DNA from: a gamma proteobacterium HIMB55
GTDB lineage: Bacteria; Pseudomonadota; Gammaproteobacteria; Pseudomonadales; Halieaceae
DNA length: 64,000 nt
Reading direction: 5' to 3'
Assembly: GCA_000227505.4 (NCBI GenBank)
Contig: AGIF02000001.1
Coordinates: 1,322,035-1,386,034 of the forward strand
The notes under the pieces were generated by a model that was given only the letters and a program-made list of their open reading frames with translations, was not told where the DNA came from and searched no databases. The position numbers and the translations under genes were made by a program. Positions 1 through 7,796 of the stretch are shown in pieces. Numbering within the stretch: the first letter of the stretch is position 1; each line of letters begins with the position of its first letter.

Positions 1-1
1 T

Positions 2-1558
2 GATGCTATCGGCAATAACACCGGTGAAACTGAAATCAAAACCTTTACGCAAGAAATCCGACTGACGGGCACCACAGGCAATATCGACTGGCTGTTAGGC
101 GGCTTCTACTTTGACGAGTCGATCGATTTTGAGAACAGCATTGAGTTCGGTGCTCAGTGGCGCAACTACATCAACATCCTTGTGGGCGGCGGCGATATCG
201 CAGCTGGAGCGGCCGCTACCGATGGCTTCGAGGCTTTGCTTGGCTTCGCACCGGGAACGTTTTTCGCAGATGGCGATGGTGTTGTTGAGACTGCGACGCA
301 GGACAATGAGTCCTACTCTTTCTTCGGCCAGATGACCTTCCCATTGTCGGATAAAACAGACTTTACGGTCGGTCTGAACTATCTCAACGATGACAAGAAC
401 GTCACGCTCGTCCAAGAGAACAACGATGTTTTCTCGAAGCTCGATATTCGCGGCGCTGACGGGATTACCGCCTTAACCAACCTTGCCTACACAGGTGGCT
501 TTGCCGGCCTTGGCATCCCTGCGATTTCGGCAATTCCGCCCGAAGCGGTTCCTGGCTACATTCAAACGGTAGCCGCAACGGTGGGCGCTATCGCACCAAC
601 TGATAACAACCCCTTTGTCGGTTTAGAGGCGCTGCAGTTCCTTCCTCAATTGTTGGGAGTCCCAAACCCCGCTGAGCCTGGAACCTCAAATGACAGCAAG
701 ACCACTTACACAGCGAGTCTATCGCATGCTTACAACGACAATCTAAACGTCTACCTGACCTACGGCACTGGCTTCAAAGGTACCTCTTGGAACCTTTCGA
801 GAGATTCGCGTCCGACGGCAGGTGAGCGAGACAGTCTCGCAGCATCAGGGTTCATGCTGCCGAACAATTTAACGCTAGGTACACGACTCGCCGGACCTGA
901 AGAGGCAACTACCATTGAACTGGGCGTTAAGTATGCGGCTGACTGGGGAACGCTTAACGCTGCAGTATTTGAGCAGAGCATCGAGGGCTTCCAGTCCAAT
1001 GCATTCTTAGGCACTGGCTTCGTCTTGACTAATGCCGGTAAGCAATCCACCAAGGGTATCGAAGTCGACTTGATGGTTCGTGCGACCGAGGCGCTGACCT
1101 TGGCTGTATCAGGCACCTTCCTAGACCCGATCTACGATGACTTCACCGGCGCACAGCTCAACGGGCAGCCGGCTGACTTTACGGGTCTGACTCCCGCGGG
1201 CATCCACAAGCGTAGCATCAGCGCCGTCGCAACCTACAACTTCACGCTCAACGGCATGAACGGCTTTGTACAGGCGGACTATCAGTACGACAGCGCTGTC
1301 GACATCAACGGGGGTGGTGATATCTCGCTAAATAACCTCGCCCTCGAGGAGCGCGGTTTCCGTCAACGCGAAGTAAGCATGGTTAACGCAAGCTTTGGCT
1401 TGACTCGCGGTGACTGGGATCTGCGCGTCTGGGGTCGTAACCTCACAAACGATCAGTGGTTGATTACTTGGTTCCCCGCGGTGGCGCAAACAGGAAGCCT
1501 TACCGGCTATCCCAACCAGCCAAGAACCTACGGAGCCTCATTAAGATACAGCTTCTAA
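2..1558 (+). CDS. TonB-dependent receptor, C-terminal part (5' end outside window)
   Basis: The frame is open from base 2 to a TAA at 1556-1558, giving about 518 residues of a protein that begins before the window. It has the alternating pattern of an outer-membrane beta-barrel, with short turns and long loops. Early strands include FTQEIRLTG and WLLGGFYFDES, and the protein ends in ASLRYSF, with the C-terminal aromatic residue expected for BAM-dependent barrel insertion. The plug domain and TonB box would lie upstream. The substrate cannot be judged from the barrel. The next gene, oxyR, is convergent, and a strong rightward terminator for this gene lies inside the oxyR 3' end. Confidence 0.9.
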   Translation, partial: DAIGNNTGETEIKTFTQEIRLTGTTGNIDWLLGGFYFDESIDFENSIEFGAQWRNYINILVGGGDIAAGAAATDGFEALLGFAPGTFFADGDGVVETATQDNESYSFFGQMTFPLSDKTDFTVGLNYLNDDKNVTLVQENNDVFSKLDIRGADGITALTNLAYTGGFAGLGIPAISAIPPEAVPGYIQTVAATVGAIAPTDNNPFVGLEALQFLPQLLGVPNPAEPGTSNDSKTTYTASLSHAYNDNLNVYLTYGTGFKGTSWNLSRDSRPTAGERDSLAASGFMLPNNLTLGTRLAGPEEATTIELGVKYAADWGTLNAAVFEQSIEGFQSNAFLGTGFVLTNAGKQSTKGIEVDLMVRATEALTLAVSGTFLDPIYDDFTGAQLNGQPADFTGLTPAGIHKRSISAVATYNFTLNGMNGFVQADYQYDSAVDINGGGDISLNNLALEERGFRQREVSMVNASFGLTRGDWDLRVWGRNLTNDQWLITWFPAVAQTGSLTGYPNQPRTYGASLRYSF

Positions 1559-1565
1559 TCAGTTA

Positions 1566-1590
1566 AGTGCCTAGATTTGATCTAGGCACT
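1566..1590. terminator. Perfect hairpin between convergent receptor and oxyR genes
   Basis: An 11-bp perfect stem (1566-1576 with 1580-1590) closes a 3-base loop 7 bases after the receptor stop codon. It overlaps the last codons of oxyR on the other strand. There is no T-run on either side, so it may act as an RNA-stability or bidirectional stalling hairpin rather than a classical terminator. Confidence 0.5.
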
Positions 1591-2476
1591 CCTGAATAAA
1601 CGCCCCGAGCAAGCCAAACTCGTGCTTCCGGGGCGTTTTTTTTCGCCACATCAAACCGATTTGGCGCCCCACATCAGGCTCATCAAACGGCCTGAGTACA
1701 AGATTGGTTCCCTCAGCAATGCCCGCATCCGTCGCCATTTTTGGCAGGAGCGTCGTGCCAATACCATTGGCAACCATCTGGACGATCGTGGTGAGGCTCG
1801 TTGCCTGATAAGGAACCGTCACGTCTTTCTCTCTTAGCTTGCACGCCTCGAGCGCGTGATCGCGCAGACAGTGCCCCTCTTCCAATAAAAGCATCTCAGC
1901 CCCTTGAAGATCTTTGGTTCTCAACTTGGTGGTCATCGCCAGTCGTGTATTCGGCATTGCAGCAAGATAAAAAGGATCCTCGAACAAACTAAGGGTATCG
2001 GTATGCTCCGCTGGAAACGGAAGCGCCAGAAGTAAGACGTCGAGATCACCGACCTGAAGTGCATCAACCAACGCCTGCGATAAGTCCTCGCGAACGAATA
2101 ACTTGCAGTCCGGGTGCTGCGCTCTTAACGACTTGAGCATGGTTGGTAAAATGAAGGGAGCAATCGTGGGAATAACACCCAGCCGGATAGTGCCTTGGAA
2201 TGGCTCTCGGGAAGCCTCGCAGAGCGAGACAACGTCGTCCACGTCAGTGAGAATCGCCTTCGCCCTCTCCACTACCTCCTGACCCACGGCGGTTAAAAGC
2301 ACCGCTCGATTATTACGCTCAACTAAGCTGATTGTTAAAACATCCTCGAGCTCAACGATCGACGCACTGAGCGTGCTCTGGCTAACGTGGCAGGCTTTCG
2401 CTGCGTTGCCGAAATGCTGATGCTGCGCAAGCGCGCATAAGTATTTCAGCTGCTTGAGTGTGGGTTGTCTGGACAT
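1571..2476 (-). CDS. oxyR: OxyR hydrogen-peroxide-sensing LysR-type regulator
   Basis: This is a 301-residue LysR-type protein. The N-terminal winged helix-turn-helix begins PTLKQLKYLCALAQ and contains the recognition segment HVSQSTLSASI. The substrate-binding-like domain carries GHCLRDHALEAC, with Cys203 and Cys212 nine residues apart. That is the spacing of the redox pair Cys199/Cys208 of E. coli OxyR, so peroxide sensing through a reversible disulfide is expected. It is divergent from rubrerythrin, and the 179-base gap contains an ATCG-N7-CGAT element with the N7 spacing of OxyR half-sites. Its 3' end overlaps a terminator that serves the convergent receptor gene. Confidence 0.93.
   Translation of the reverse strand: MSRQPTLKQLKYLCALAQHQHFGNAAKACHVSQSTLSASIVELEDVLTISLVERNNRAVLLTAVGQEVVERAKAILTDVDDVVSLCEASREPFQGTIRLGVIPTIAPFILPTMLKSLRAQHPDCKLFVREDLSQALVDALQVGDLDVLLLALPFPAEHTDTLSLFEDPFYLAAMPNTRLAMTTKLRTKDLQGAEMLLLEEGHCLRDHALEACKLREKDVTVPYQATSLTTIVQMVANGIGTTLLPKMATDAGIAEGTNLVLRPFDEPDVGRQIGLMWRKKTPRKHEFGLLGAFIQECLDQI
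1601..1643 (+). terminator. Intrinsic terminator of the receptor gene, inside antisense oxyR
   Basis: CGCCCCG at 1601-1607 pairs with CGGGGCG at 1629-1635. The stem is extended by a weaker inner pairing of GAGCA with TGCTT, and eight T residues follow at 1636-1643. Read rightward this is a textbook Rho-independent terminator for the receptor transcript. It lies wholly within the oxyR coding sequence on the opposite strand. Confidence 0.7.
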
Positions 2477-2526
2477 ATAAGCGTCTCGCCTTTTTAATCG
2501 GCATTGTCGTGCATTTGTCCCGTATA

Positions 2527-2546
2527 CGATCGGAAATTTCGATCGG
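2527..2546. promoter_or_regulatory. Candidate OxyR operator (ATCG-N7-CGAT)
   Basis: ATCG at 2529-2532 and CGAT at 2540-2543 are separated by seven bases. This dyad matches the half-site spacing of the OxyR consensus ATAG-N7-CTAT but not its exact bases. Only one pair of half-sites is clear. The position between divergent oxyR and the rubrerythrin gene supports the call. Confidence 0.45.
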
Positions 2547-2587
2547 TTTTGCCAGCTTTTTTTCGAACCATTTTGCCGGGATCTCGG

Positions 2588-2593
2588 TATAGT
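2588..2593 (+). promoter_or_regulatory. Candidate -10 element for rubrerythrin
   Basis: TATAGT lies 63 bases before the start codon. The -35 region 17 bases upstream (around 2565-2570) is poor, as expected for an activator-dependent promoter. The candidate OxyR dyad is centred roughly 50 bases upstream of this element. Confidence 0.4.
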
Positions 2594-2655
2594 AATCGTG
2601 CAGCCGGTGATTCGGCCGCGTCATGACGTAAACGATCAAACATGGAGTAAAAGCA

Positions 2656-3075
2656 ATGGAACTGAAAGGTAGTGCAACCGAACAGAACCTAAAAGACGCC
2701 TTTGCAGGTGAGTCGCAAGCTAACCGTCGCTACCTCTACTTCGCCTCAAAAGCGGACGTAGAAGGCTACAACGATGTTGCTGCGGTATTCCGCTCAACAG
2801 CAGAAGGTGAGACTGGCCACGCGCACGGCCACCTCGAGTACCTCGAAGCTGTAGGCGATCCCGCAACAGGCTTGCCTATGGGCGACACTGTTAAGAACCT
2901 AGAAGCATCAATCGCTGGTGAGACCCACGAGTACACTGATATGTACCCAGGCATGGCGAAGACTGCACGGGACGAAGGTTTCGACGAAATCGCAGACTGG
3001 TTCGAAACACTTGCGAAAGCGGAGCGTAGCCACGCAAACCGCTTCCAAAAAGCACTCGATAACCTCGACGCATAA
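2656..3075 (+). CDS. Rubrerythrin-type di-iron protein without rubredoxin domain
   Basis: This 139-residue protein consists only of the ferritin-like four-helix domain. It has repeated acidic metal-ligand motifs: [20 protein letters not shown] near the start, then [32 protein letters not shown] and [13 protein letters not shown]. Classical rubrerythrins (about 190 residues) add a C-terminal rubredoxin domain with two CxxC pairs, and that domain is absent here. The family reduces hydrogen peroxide in the cytoplasm, and here the electron donor must be another protein. GGAG is placed seven to nine bases before the ATG. It heads a cluster with an Fe-S protein and DUF3501, and is probably under OxyR control. 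Confidence 0.9.
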   Translation: MELKGSATEQNLKDAFAGESQANRRYLYFASKADVEGYNDVAAVFRSTAEGETGHAHGHLEYLEAVGDPATGLPMGDTVKNLEASIAGETHEYTDMYPGMAKTARDEGFDEIADWFETLAKAERSHANRFQKALDNLDA

Positions 3076-3097
3076 GTCGCGGCTATTCAATGCAAAC

Positions 3098-3121
3098 GGG
3101 GGGACGTCAGTCCCCTCTTTT
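3098..3121 (+). terminator. Hairpin with short T-run after rubrerythrin
   Basis: GGGGAC at 3100-3105 pairs with GTCCCC at 3110-3115 around a GTCA loop, followed by TCTTTT. It lies in the 76-base gap before the Fe-S gene, so it may let only part of the transcription continue and keep rubrerythrin as the most abundant product. Confidence 0.55.
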
Positions 3122-3151
3122 GGTTAACCCCAACTAATCAAGGATTGAGAG

Positions 3152-4480
3152 ATGCGTGAAGGTAGCGTTGAAGCACCAACTCGGCACCCCGTAGAGTGGA
3201 AAACAGAAGAATTCTGGGACCGAGACTCGCTTAATGAAGAACTCGCTCGGGTATACGACGTCTGTCACGGCTGCCGACGCTGTGTCAGTTTGTGCGATTC
3301 ATTCCCCACCCTCTTCGATCTTATCGACGAGTCAGAGACGCTTGAGGTGGACGGTGTCGCGCTCGATGATTACGACAAGGTAGTCGACCAATGCTACATG
3401 TGTGACCTTTGCTATCTAACAAAGTGTCCCTACGTACCACCACACGAATTTAATGTGGATTTCCCGCACCTGATGTTGCGTGCGAAAGCGCAGAACTTTA
3501 AGGACAAAGGCGCGAAGCTCCGCGACAAGGTCCTGACCTCAACTGATGCACTGATGAGTACCATTTCAACGATCCCACTCGTGGACGTTACGGCCAATGC
3601 GCTGAACAAGAACGGTACGTTTAGAAAGGCACTGGAAAGCACGTTTGATATTGCAGCGGAAGCACCGCTTCCGGAAATTCACAGGAATACGCTGATAAAG
3701 CGGGCGAAAAAGTTGGTTACTGACATCGAAGCAACACCTGTGGGTGCAACCACAGGTAAGCTTGCTCTGTACGCCACCTGCTACGGCAACTATTCGAGCC
3801 CAACCATTGGTGAAGACTTCATTAAAGTTTTCCAGCACAACGATATCAGTATCGATGTAATCCCAAAGGAGAAGTGCTGTGGCATGCCCAAACTTGAATT
3901 GGGCGACCTCGATGCAGTTGAAGCACTGAAAGAAGCCAATATACCGCTGCTTGCAGGACTCGTTGATCAGGGCTACGACCTAACCGCCCCTATCCCCTCG
4001 TGCGTGTTGATGTACAAGCAAGAGCTTCCGCTACTGTTCCCGGATGATCCCGATGTATTGAAGGTTAAGAATGCCTTCTACGACCCATTCGAGTACCTCT
4101 GGATGCGGCACAAAGGCGAAGCCCTAAAAACAGATTTCGCAGAGAGCCTCGGCAACATTGCCTACCAGGTTGCCTGCCACCAACGCGTGCAGAACATTGG
4201 ACTTAAAACCCGTGACATCTTGTCATTGGTTGAAGAAACGACCGTTGTCGCCCACGAACGGTGTTCCGGTCACGACGGAACGTATGCCGTGAAAAAGGAA
4301 ACGCGCGACAAGTCCGTTAAAATAGCGCGGCCGACAGTGCGCAAGGTGAACGATCAGAAGCCTGATCACTTTATTTCGGATTGCCCGATGGCTGGAGAAC
4401 ACATTGCCAATCTAGCAGATGGCGTCAGCAGCGCGGAGCACCCCATGACGCTATTGCGAATGGCTTACGGAATTAAATAA
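3152..4480 (+). CDS. GlpC/HdrD-like Fe-S oxidoreductase of the rubrerythrin cluster
   Basis: This 442-residue cytoplasmic protein has two N-terminal cluster-binding motifs. The first, Cys38-41-44-48, follows CX2CX2CX3C. The second, Cys81-84-87-92, has one extra residue before the last cysteine. Two heterodisulfide-reductase-type CCG regions follow: one around Cys242-Cys243 (EKCCGMPK) and a later, altered one with CHQR and ERCSGHDG. This is the architecture of GlpC and HdrD, which pass electrons between flavoproteins, Fe-S centres and quinones or thiols. Being between a rubrerythrin without its own rubredoxin domain and a DUF3501 protein suggests it supplies electrons to the peroxidase. That role is inferred. 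Confidence 0.85.
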   Translation: MREGSVEAPTRHPVEWKTEEFWDRDSLNEELARVYDVCHGCRRCVSLCDSFPTLFDLIDESETLEVDGVALDDYDKVVDQCYMCDLCYLTKCPYVPPHEFNVDFPHLMLRAKAQNFKDKGAKLRDKVLTSTDALMSTISTIPLVDVTANALNKNGTFRKALESTFDIAAEAPLPEIHRNTLIKRAKKLVTDIEATPVGATTGKLALYATCYGNYSSPTIGEDFIKVFQHNDISIDVIPKEKCCGMPKLELGDLDAVEALKEANIPLLAGLVDQGYDLTAPIPSCVLMYKQELPLLFPDDPDVLKVKNAFYDPFEYLWMRHKGEALKTDFAESLGNIAYQVACHQRVQNIGLKTRDILSLVEETTVVAHERCSGHDGTYAVKKETRDKSVKIARPTVRKVNDQKPDHFISDCPMAGEHIANLADGVSSAEHPMTLLRMAYGIK

Positions 4481-4495
4481 ACAAGGAGATTATTG

Positions 4496-5092
4496 ATGCC
4501 TCATTTGACACGCAGCGATCTCTGGTCGCTAGAACAGTACTCTGAACAGCGCGAAAGCTTCCGCGCTGAAGTGCTTGCGCACAAGAAAACGCGCCAGCTT
4601 GCCCTCGGGGAAAACGCCCGCATCTACTTTGAAGATGCGCTAACCATCCGCTACCAGGTTCAAGAAATGCTTCGTATCGAGAAGGTTTTTGAGGTTGCTG
4701 GTATCGAGGAAGAACTTGAAGCTTACAACCCGCTTATTCCCGATGGCACCAACTGGAAAGCGACGTTCATGATTGAATTCGGTGACCCAGCGGTGCGCGC
4801 TGAGCGACTCCGCGAGATGCGCGGCATTGAAAACTGTATCAACCTCGAAATCGAAGGCCATGGTGTAGCGCAGGTTATTGCTGATGAAGACCTTGAGCGG
4901 GAGACAGAAGAGAAGACATCTGCAGTGCACTTCATGCGCTTTGAGCTCTCAACAGATCAAATCGCAGCGCTCAAAGATGGCGCCAAGCTTTTTGCAAGTG
5001 TTGAGCACGCTGCCTACCCTATCCCTCGCTTTGAGGTTGCTCAGGCAACACGAGATGCATTGACCAAGGATCTCGTGCTCACCTCGCACTGA
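4496..5092 (+). CDS. DUF3501 family protein
   Basis: This protein of about 198 residues matches my recollection of DUF3501, a family usually found beside rubrerythrin and GlpC-like Fe-S genes. It begins MPHLTRSDLWSLEQYSEQR. The conserved core includes ARIYFEDALTIRYQVQEMLR and the region ending in GTNWKATFMIEFGD. No signal peptide, membrane segment or cofactor motif is visible. I chose ATG at 4496 over TTG at 4493 because AAGGAG at 4483-4488 is then seven bases away. It starts 15 bases after the Fe-S gene and is surely co-transcribed with it. Its biochemical role is unknown; an accessory part in peroxide reduction is likely from context. Confidence 0.85.
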   Translation: MPHLTRSDLWSLEQYSEQRESFRAEVLAHKKTRQLALGENARIYFEDALTIRYQVQEMLRIEKVFEVAGIEEELEAYNPLIPDGTNWKATFMIEFGDPAVRAERLREMRGIENCINLEIEGHGVAQVIADEDLERETEEKTSAVHFMRFELSTDQIAALKDGAKLFASVEHAAYPIPRFEVAQATRDALTKDLVLTSH

Positions 5093-5236
5093 GGCGAAAT
5101 TAATTAAGCCAGGGCTCCGCCAGGGGCCCTATCCTTCCCAAGCTTTGCCCTGTCAGTGGACGCCGCCAGAAATCGCTCCCTGACACCCATCCGACTGAAT
5201 AACCTACAGATTATCCGCGTCAAGGTTCCAACAATG

Positions 5237-6487
5237 TTAGTACCGTTTGATGCGCTGAAAATCTCTCAATGCTCGATATACCGCGAGCTCCTCTCTATCT
5301 GAACCATTAATTAACTCATCAGACACCATTTCACCCACGACAGGGCCAAGCGACACACCACTGTGCATAATGGCGATATAGCTGTTGGCGGCAGCTGGGC
5401 TGGGGCCTATAACCGGATGGCCATCGAGTGGAAGCGGCCGCCAGCCGATGACCACGTCCTCTACGCCAATGTCTTTAGGCAATGACGGTAAGAACTGTCG
5501 TGCCGTTGCCACGAGCCTGTTTGCGTGCTGTTGCGCTATTTCCCTCGATGGGAAACGCGTTGGGTAGCTGGCAAGTCGCTGTTTATGGGCTGTGTTGTCA
5601 GGGGCGCCATCTTGCTCTCCTAATACAATTCGACCGTCCAAGCGTTGGTGGATATGAACACCGGGCGCCACAAAAATGGTGTTTAGCATCATGGGCAAAG
5701 GTTCTGTTACCACGATGACTCCCGGCGTTGAGCGCTGTGGAATGTCGATTCCGGCCAGTAATCGGGTTGCATCAGGATCAGCCCCGGTCGCAATAACATA
5801 CTTATCGACTTTGATATCGCCGCATGTCGTTTGAAGCACTGACTGCCCATTGGCGGCAGTAGTGACTCCGTTAACACTGCAGTTTTCGAGCAACGTTAAA
5901 CCTAATTTTTCTGCCGCCTTTACCATCCGTTGCGAGGCAAATCTTGCATCAACTGCACCATCGCGAGGTGAGTACGCTATCCGCTCTGCCCCACCGAAGC
6001 TAGCAGCGGGTTCGAGACCCTTAGCCTCGGTCACGCCGATCATTCTCGCGGGCTCACCCCAGAGCTGCTGCTCCGCTATGTCGTCAGCAAGTCGACGCTG
6101 GCGGGACTCAGACGAAAACCACTCGAGGGAACCACCCCATCTAACGGGTACATTCAGCTCGCTCTGCAAACGATGCCAAGCTTTTATCCCAAGTTGGTTG
6201 AACGCATGATAATGCCGGGGCTGCTTCGCCCACGTTGCATTAATCCACGCAAAGGTGCCGTGACTCGTTGCACCGCCTACCGTAGACCGATCGATCAGCG
6301 TCACGCGCGCACTCTGCTTCGCCAGATTGTAGGCAATGCTCGACCCCACGATACCGGCACCGATGACCGCGATATGACGCCTATCGCCCTCTGCGCTCGC
6401 CCTGTTTGCGGCTGAAGACATCGCTATTGATGACAGCATTAAGCGGTTAAATGCGCGGCGATCAATACCCTGCTTTTCCTTTGACAC
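5237..6487 (-). CDS. Tat-exported FAD-dependent oxidoreductase (DadA/glycine-oxidase-like)
   Basis: This 416-residue protein has a twin-arginine signal at the N-terminus (DRRAFNRLMLSS, Arg10-Arg11), then an alanine/serine-rich stretch, then the FAD-binding Rossmann motif VIGAGIVGSS at about residues 41-50. It belongs to the DAO family of D-amino-acid dehydrogenases, sarcosine oxidases and glycine oxidases. The C-terminal part carries GWRPLPLDGHPVIGP, typical of the second FAD-contact region. Tat export would place a folded flavoenzyme in the periplasm. The start is GTG at 6487 with GAGG upstream. No partner gene is adjacent, so the substrate (probably an amine or amino acid) cannot be named. 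Confidence 0.8.
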   Translation of the reverse strand: MSKEKQGIDRRAFNRLMLSSIAMSSAANRASAEGDRRHIAVIGAGIVGSSIAYNLAKQSARVTLIDRSTVGGATSHGTFAWINATWAKQPRHYHAFNQLGIKAWHRLQSELNVPVRWGGSLEWFSSESRQRRLADDIAEQQLWGEPARMIGVTEAKGLEPAASFGGAERIAYSPRDGAVDARFASQRMVKAAEKLGLTLLENCSVNGVTTAANGQSVLQTTCGDIKVDKYVIATGADPDATRLLAGIDIPQRSTPGVIVVTEPLPMMLNTIFVAPGVHIHQRLDGRIVLGEQDGAPDNTAHKQRLASYPTRFPSREIAQQHANRLVATARQFLPSLPKDIGVEDVVIGWRPLPLDGHPVIGPSPAAANSYIAIMHSGVSLGPVVGEMVSDELINGSDREELAVYRALRDFQRIKRY

Positions 6488-6960
6488 GCTTTCGCCTCTT
6501 TACAATGACGCTACTCCAGATCGGTAGCGCTAATTCACCTTAAAAATGAGTGGTGTCCGTACTTCGTGGCGGCAATCCTTGCTCTAACGGGCAATGCCTG
6601 GCGGTCCTCATATCAATATCAAGTCTCGCTTTAGCCCTCAGCCCATGCTCACAGCGCTGTGGCCCCAGGCAGCAGTGCATCAAAGGCTGCCTGAGCTGAA
6701 AGCAACCTGAGTCCAGACCTCGACATAAAGATTTCTGCAACCGTCTATGCAACACCCAACTCGTGTCATGGTATGCGATACCGCTGCTGGTGGGGTAATC
6801 CGAAGGTAGTACACAGCGCTGCTATATTGCTATTACTTTGCTACTGCCTCGATTGTGCCCTCCTCCAGCTATTGTCGACTTCCCTGTTACTCTGGATTAG
6901 GTGGGAGACAACCGATAGTCTTCAGCCTCTCGGTTTAGTCTATTTTTAAGGCGCAGCGTA
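6488..6960. other. Non-coding stretch upstream of divergent FAD oxidoreductase and HAD genes
   Basis: These 473 bases separate two divergent genes. I see no convincing gene, hairpin terminator or repeat. The longest open frame (6540-6755, minus) has a cysteine- and arginine-rich composition and no recognisable domain. Promoters for both neighbours should lie here, but I cannot pick out strong boxes. Confidence 0.5.
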
Positions 6961-7782
6961 ATGACACTTGTAGTTTTTGATATGGACAGGACGCTGCTCA
7001 ACGCCCAGTCGCAGATTTCTGGATACACCCAAGAGACGCTGCGTCTCATGCGTCAAGCTGACATTGACTACACCATCGCCACAGGAAGAACCCTCCAAGC
7101 CGCTTTACAACCGCTTGATGACAACGGCTTCAACCGATCGATGGTGCTCAAAAACGGCGCCGTCATTTGGGAACCAAGTGAACGAAGCTACAGCCACCAT
7201 CACCTACTCACCCCCTCTGAAGTGAATGACGTGATTGGCATTTTCGTTCAAAGCCAACTGACCCCGTTCGTATTCTCCCTTGAACACGGAGAGCGACACG
7301 CCGTTTATCACGCGCCCCTAAGAGAAGGATATGAGATCAAGCTCGCGCACCTCTTCGAAAAGGAGCGTGAATTACCGCTCCAAAGCATTGAGGAAATGCC
7401 GCAGGACGCACACGTTATCAATGTCTCTGCTATGGGGTCTCAGGAAGCCGTGAATCGCGTTGTGGACTATGTTTCCCATCATCCCCACCTCGTAGCCTAC
7501 ACCGGGATCGCTCTGAAAGAGCAAGGCTTAGCGTGGCTAGACGTGCACCACAGCGAGGGATCGAAAGGCAATGGTGTTCGTCACGTTGCAGAAACCGTTG
7601 GCTACTCCGAAATAATCGCGTTCGGGGATGGCGACAACGACCTCAGCCTATTTGAAGTCGCGACAGAATCCTATGCGGTATCAAACGCAGACGATGAACT
7701 TAAAGAATTAGCCACCGAAGTCATCGGTCACCACGACGAGGACGGCGTCGCCAAATTCCTCAGAAAACGCTTTGACCTTTAA
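6961..7782 (+). CDS. HAD-superfamily phosphatase (Cof type)
   Basis: This 273-residue cytosolic protein has all four HAD motifs. VVFDMDRTLLN holds the nucleophile Asp7 and acid/base Asp9, ATGRTL is the motif II region, the lysine comes from EGSKGNG, and GDGDNDLSLF binds magnesium. A C2-type cap domain between motifs II and III and the overall length match the Cof subfamily of sugar-phosphate and nucleotide phosphatases. Substrate preference in this family cannot be read from sequence. The next gene, an alpha/beta hydrolase, starts 14 bases downstream on the same strand, so the two are probably one transcript. Confidence 0.88.
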   Translation: MTLVVFDMDRTLLNAQSQISGYTQETLRLMRQADIDYTIATGRTLQAALQPLDDNGFNRSMVLKNGAVIWEPSERSYSHHHLLTPSEVNDVIGIFVQSQLTPFVFSLEHGERHAVYHAPLREGYEIKLAHLFEKERELPLQSIEEMPQDAHVINVSAMGSQEAVNRVVDYVSHHPHLVAYTGIALKEQGLAWLDVHHSEGSKGNGVRHVAETVGYSEIIAFGDGDNDLSLFEVATESYAVSNADDELKELATEVIGHHDEDGVAKFLRKRFDL

Positions 7783-7796
7783 TCGCTCGATAGCCC

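Noticed and set aside
6540-6755. Possible small Cys-rich protein gene (71 codons, minus) in the 473-base gap
   Set aside because: No ribosome-binding site, no family pattern, and the surrounding sequence looks non-coding.
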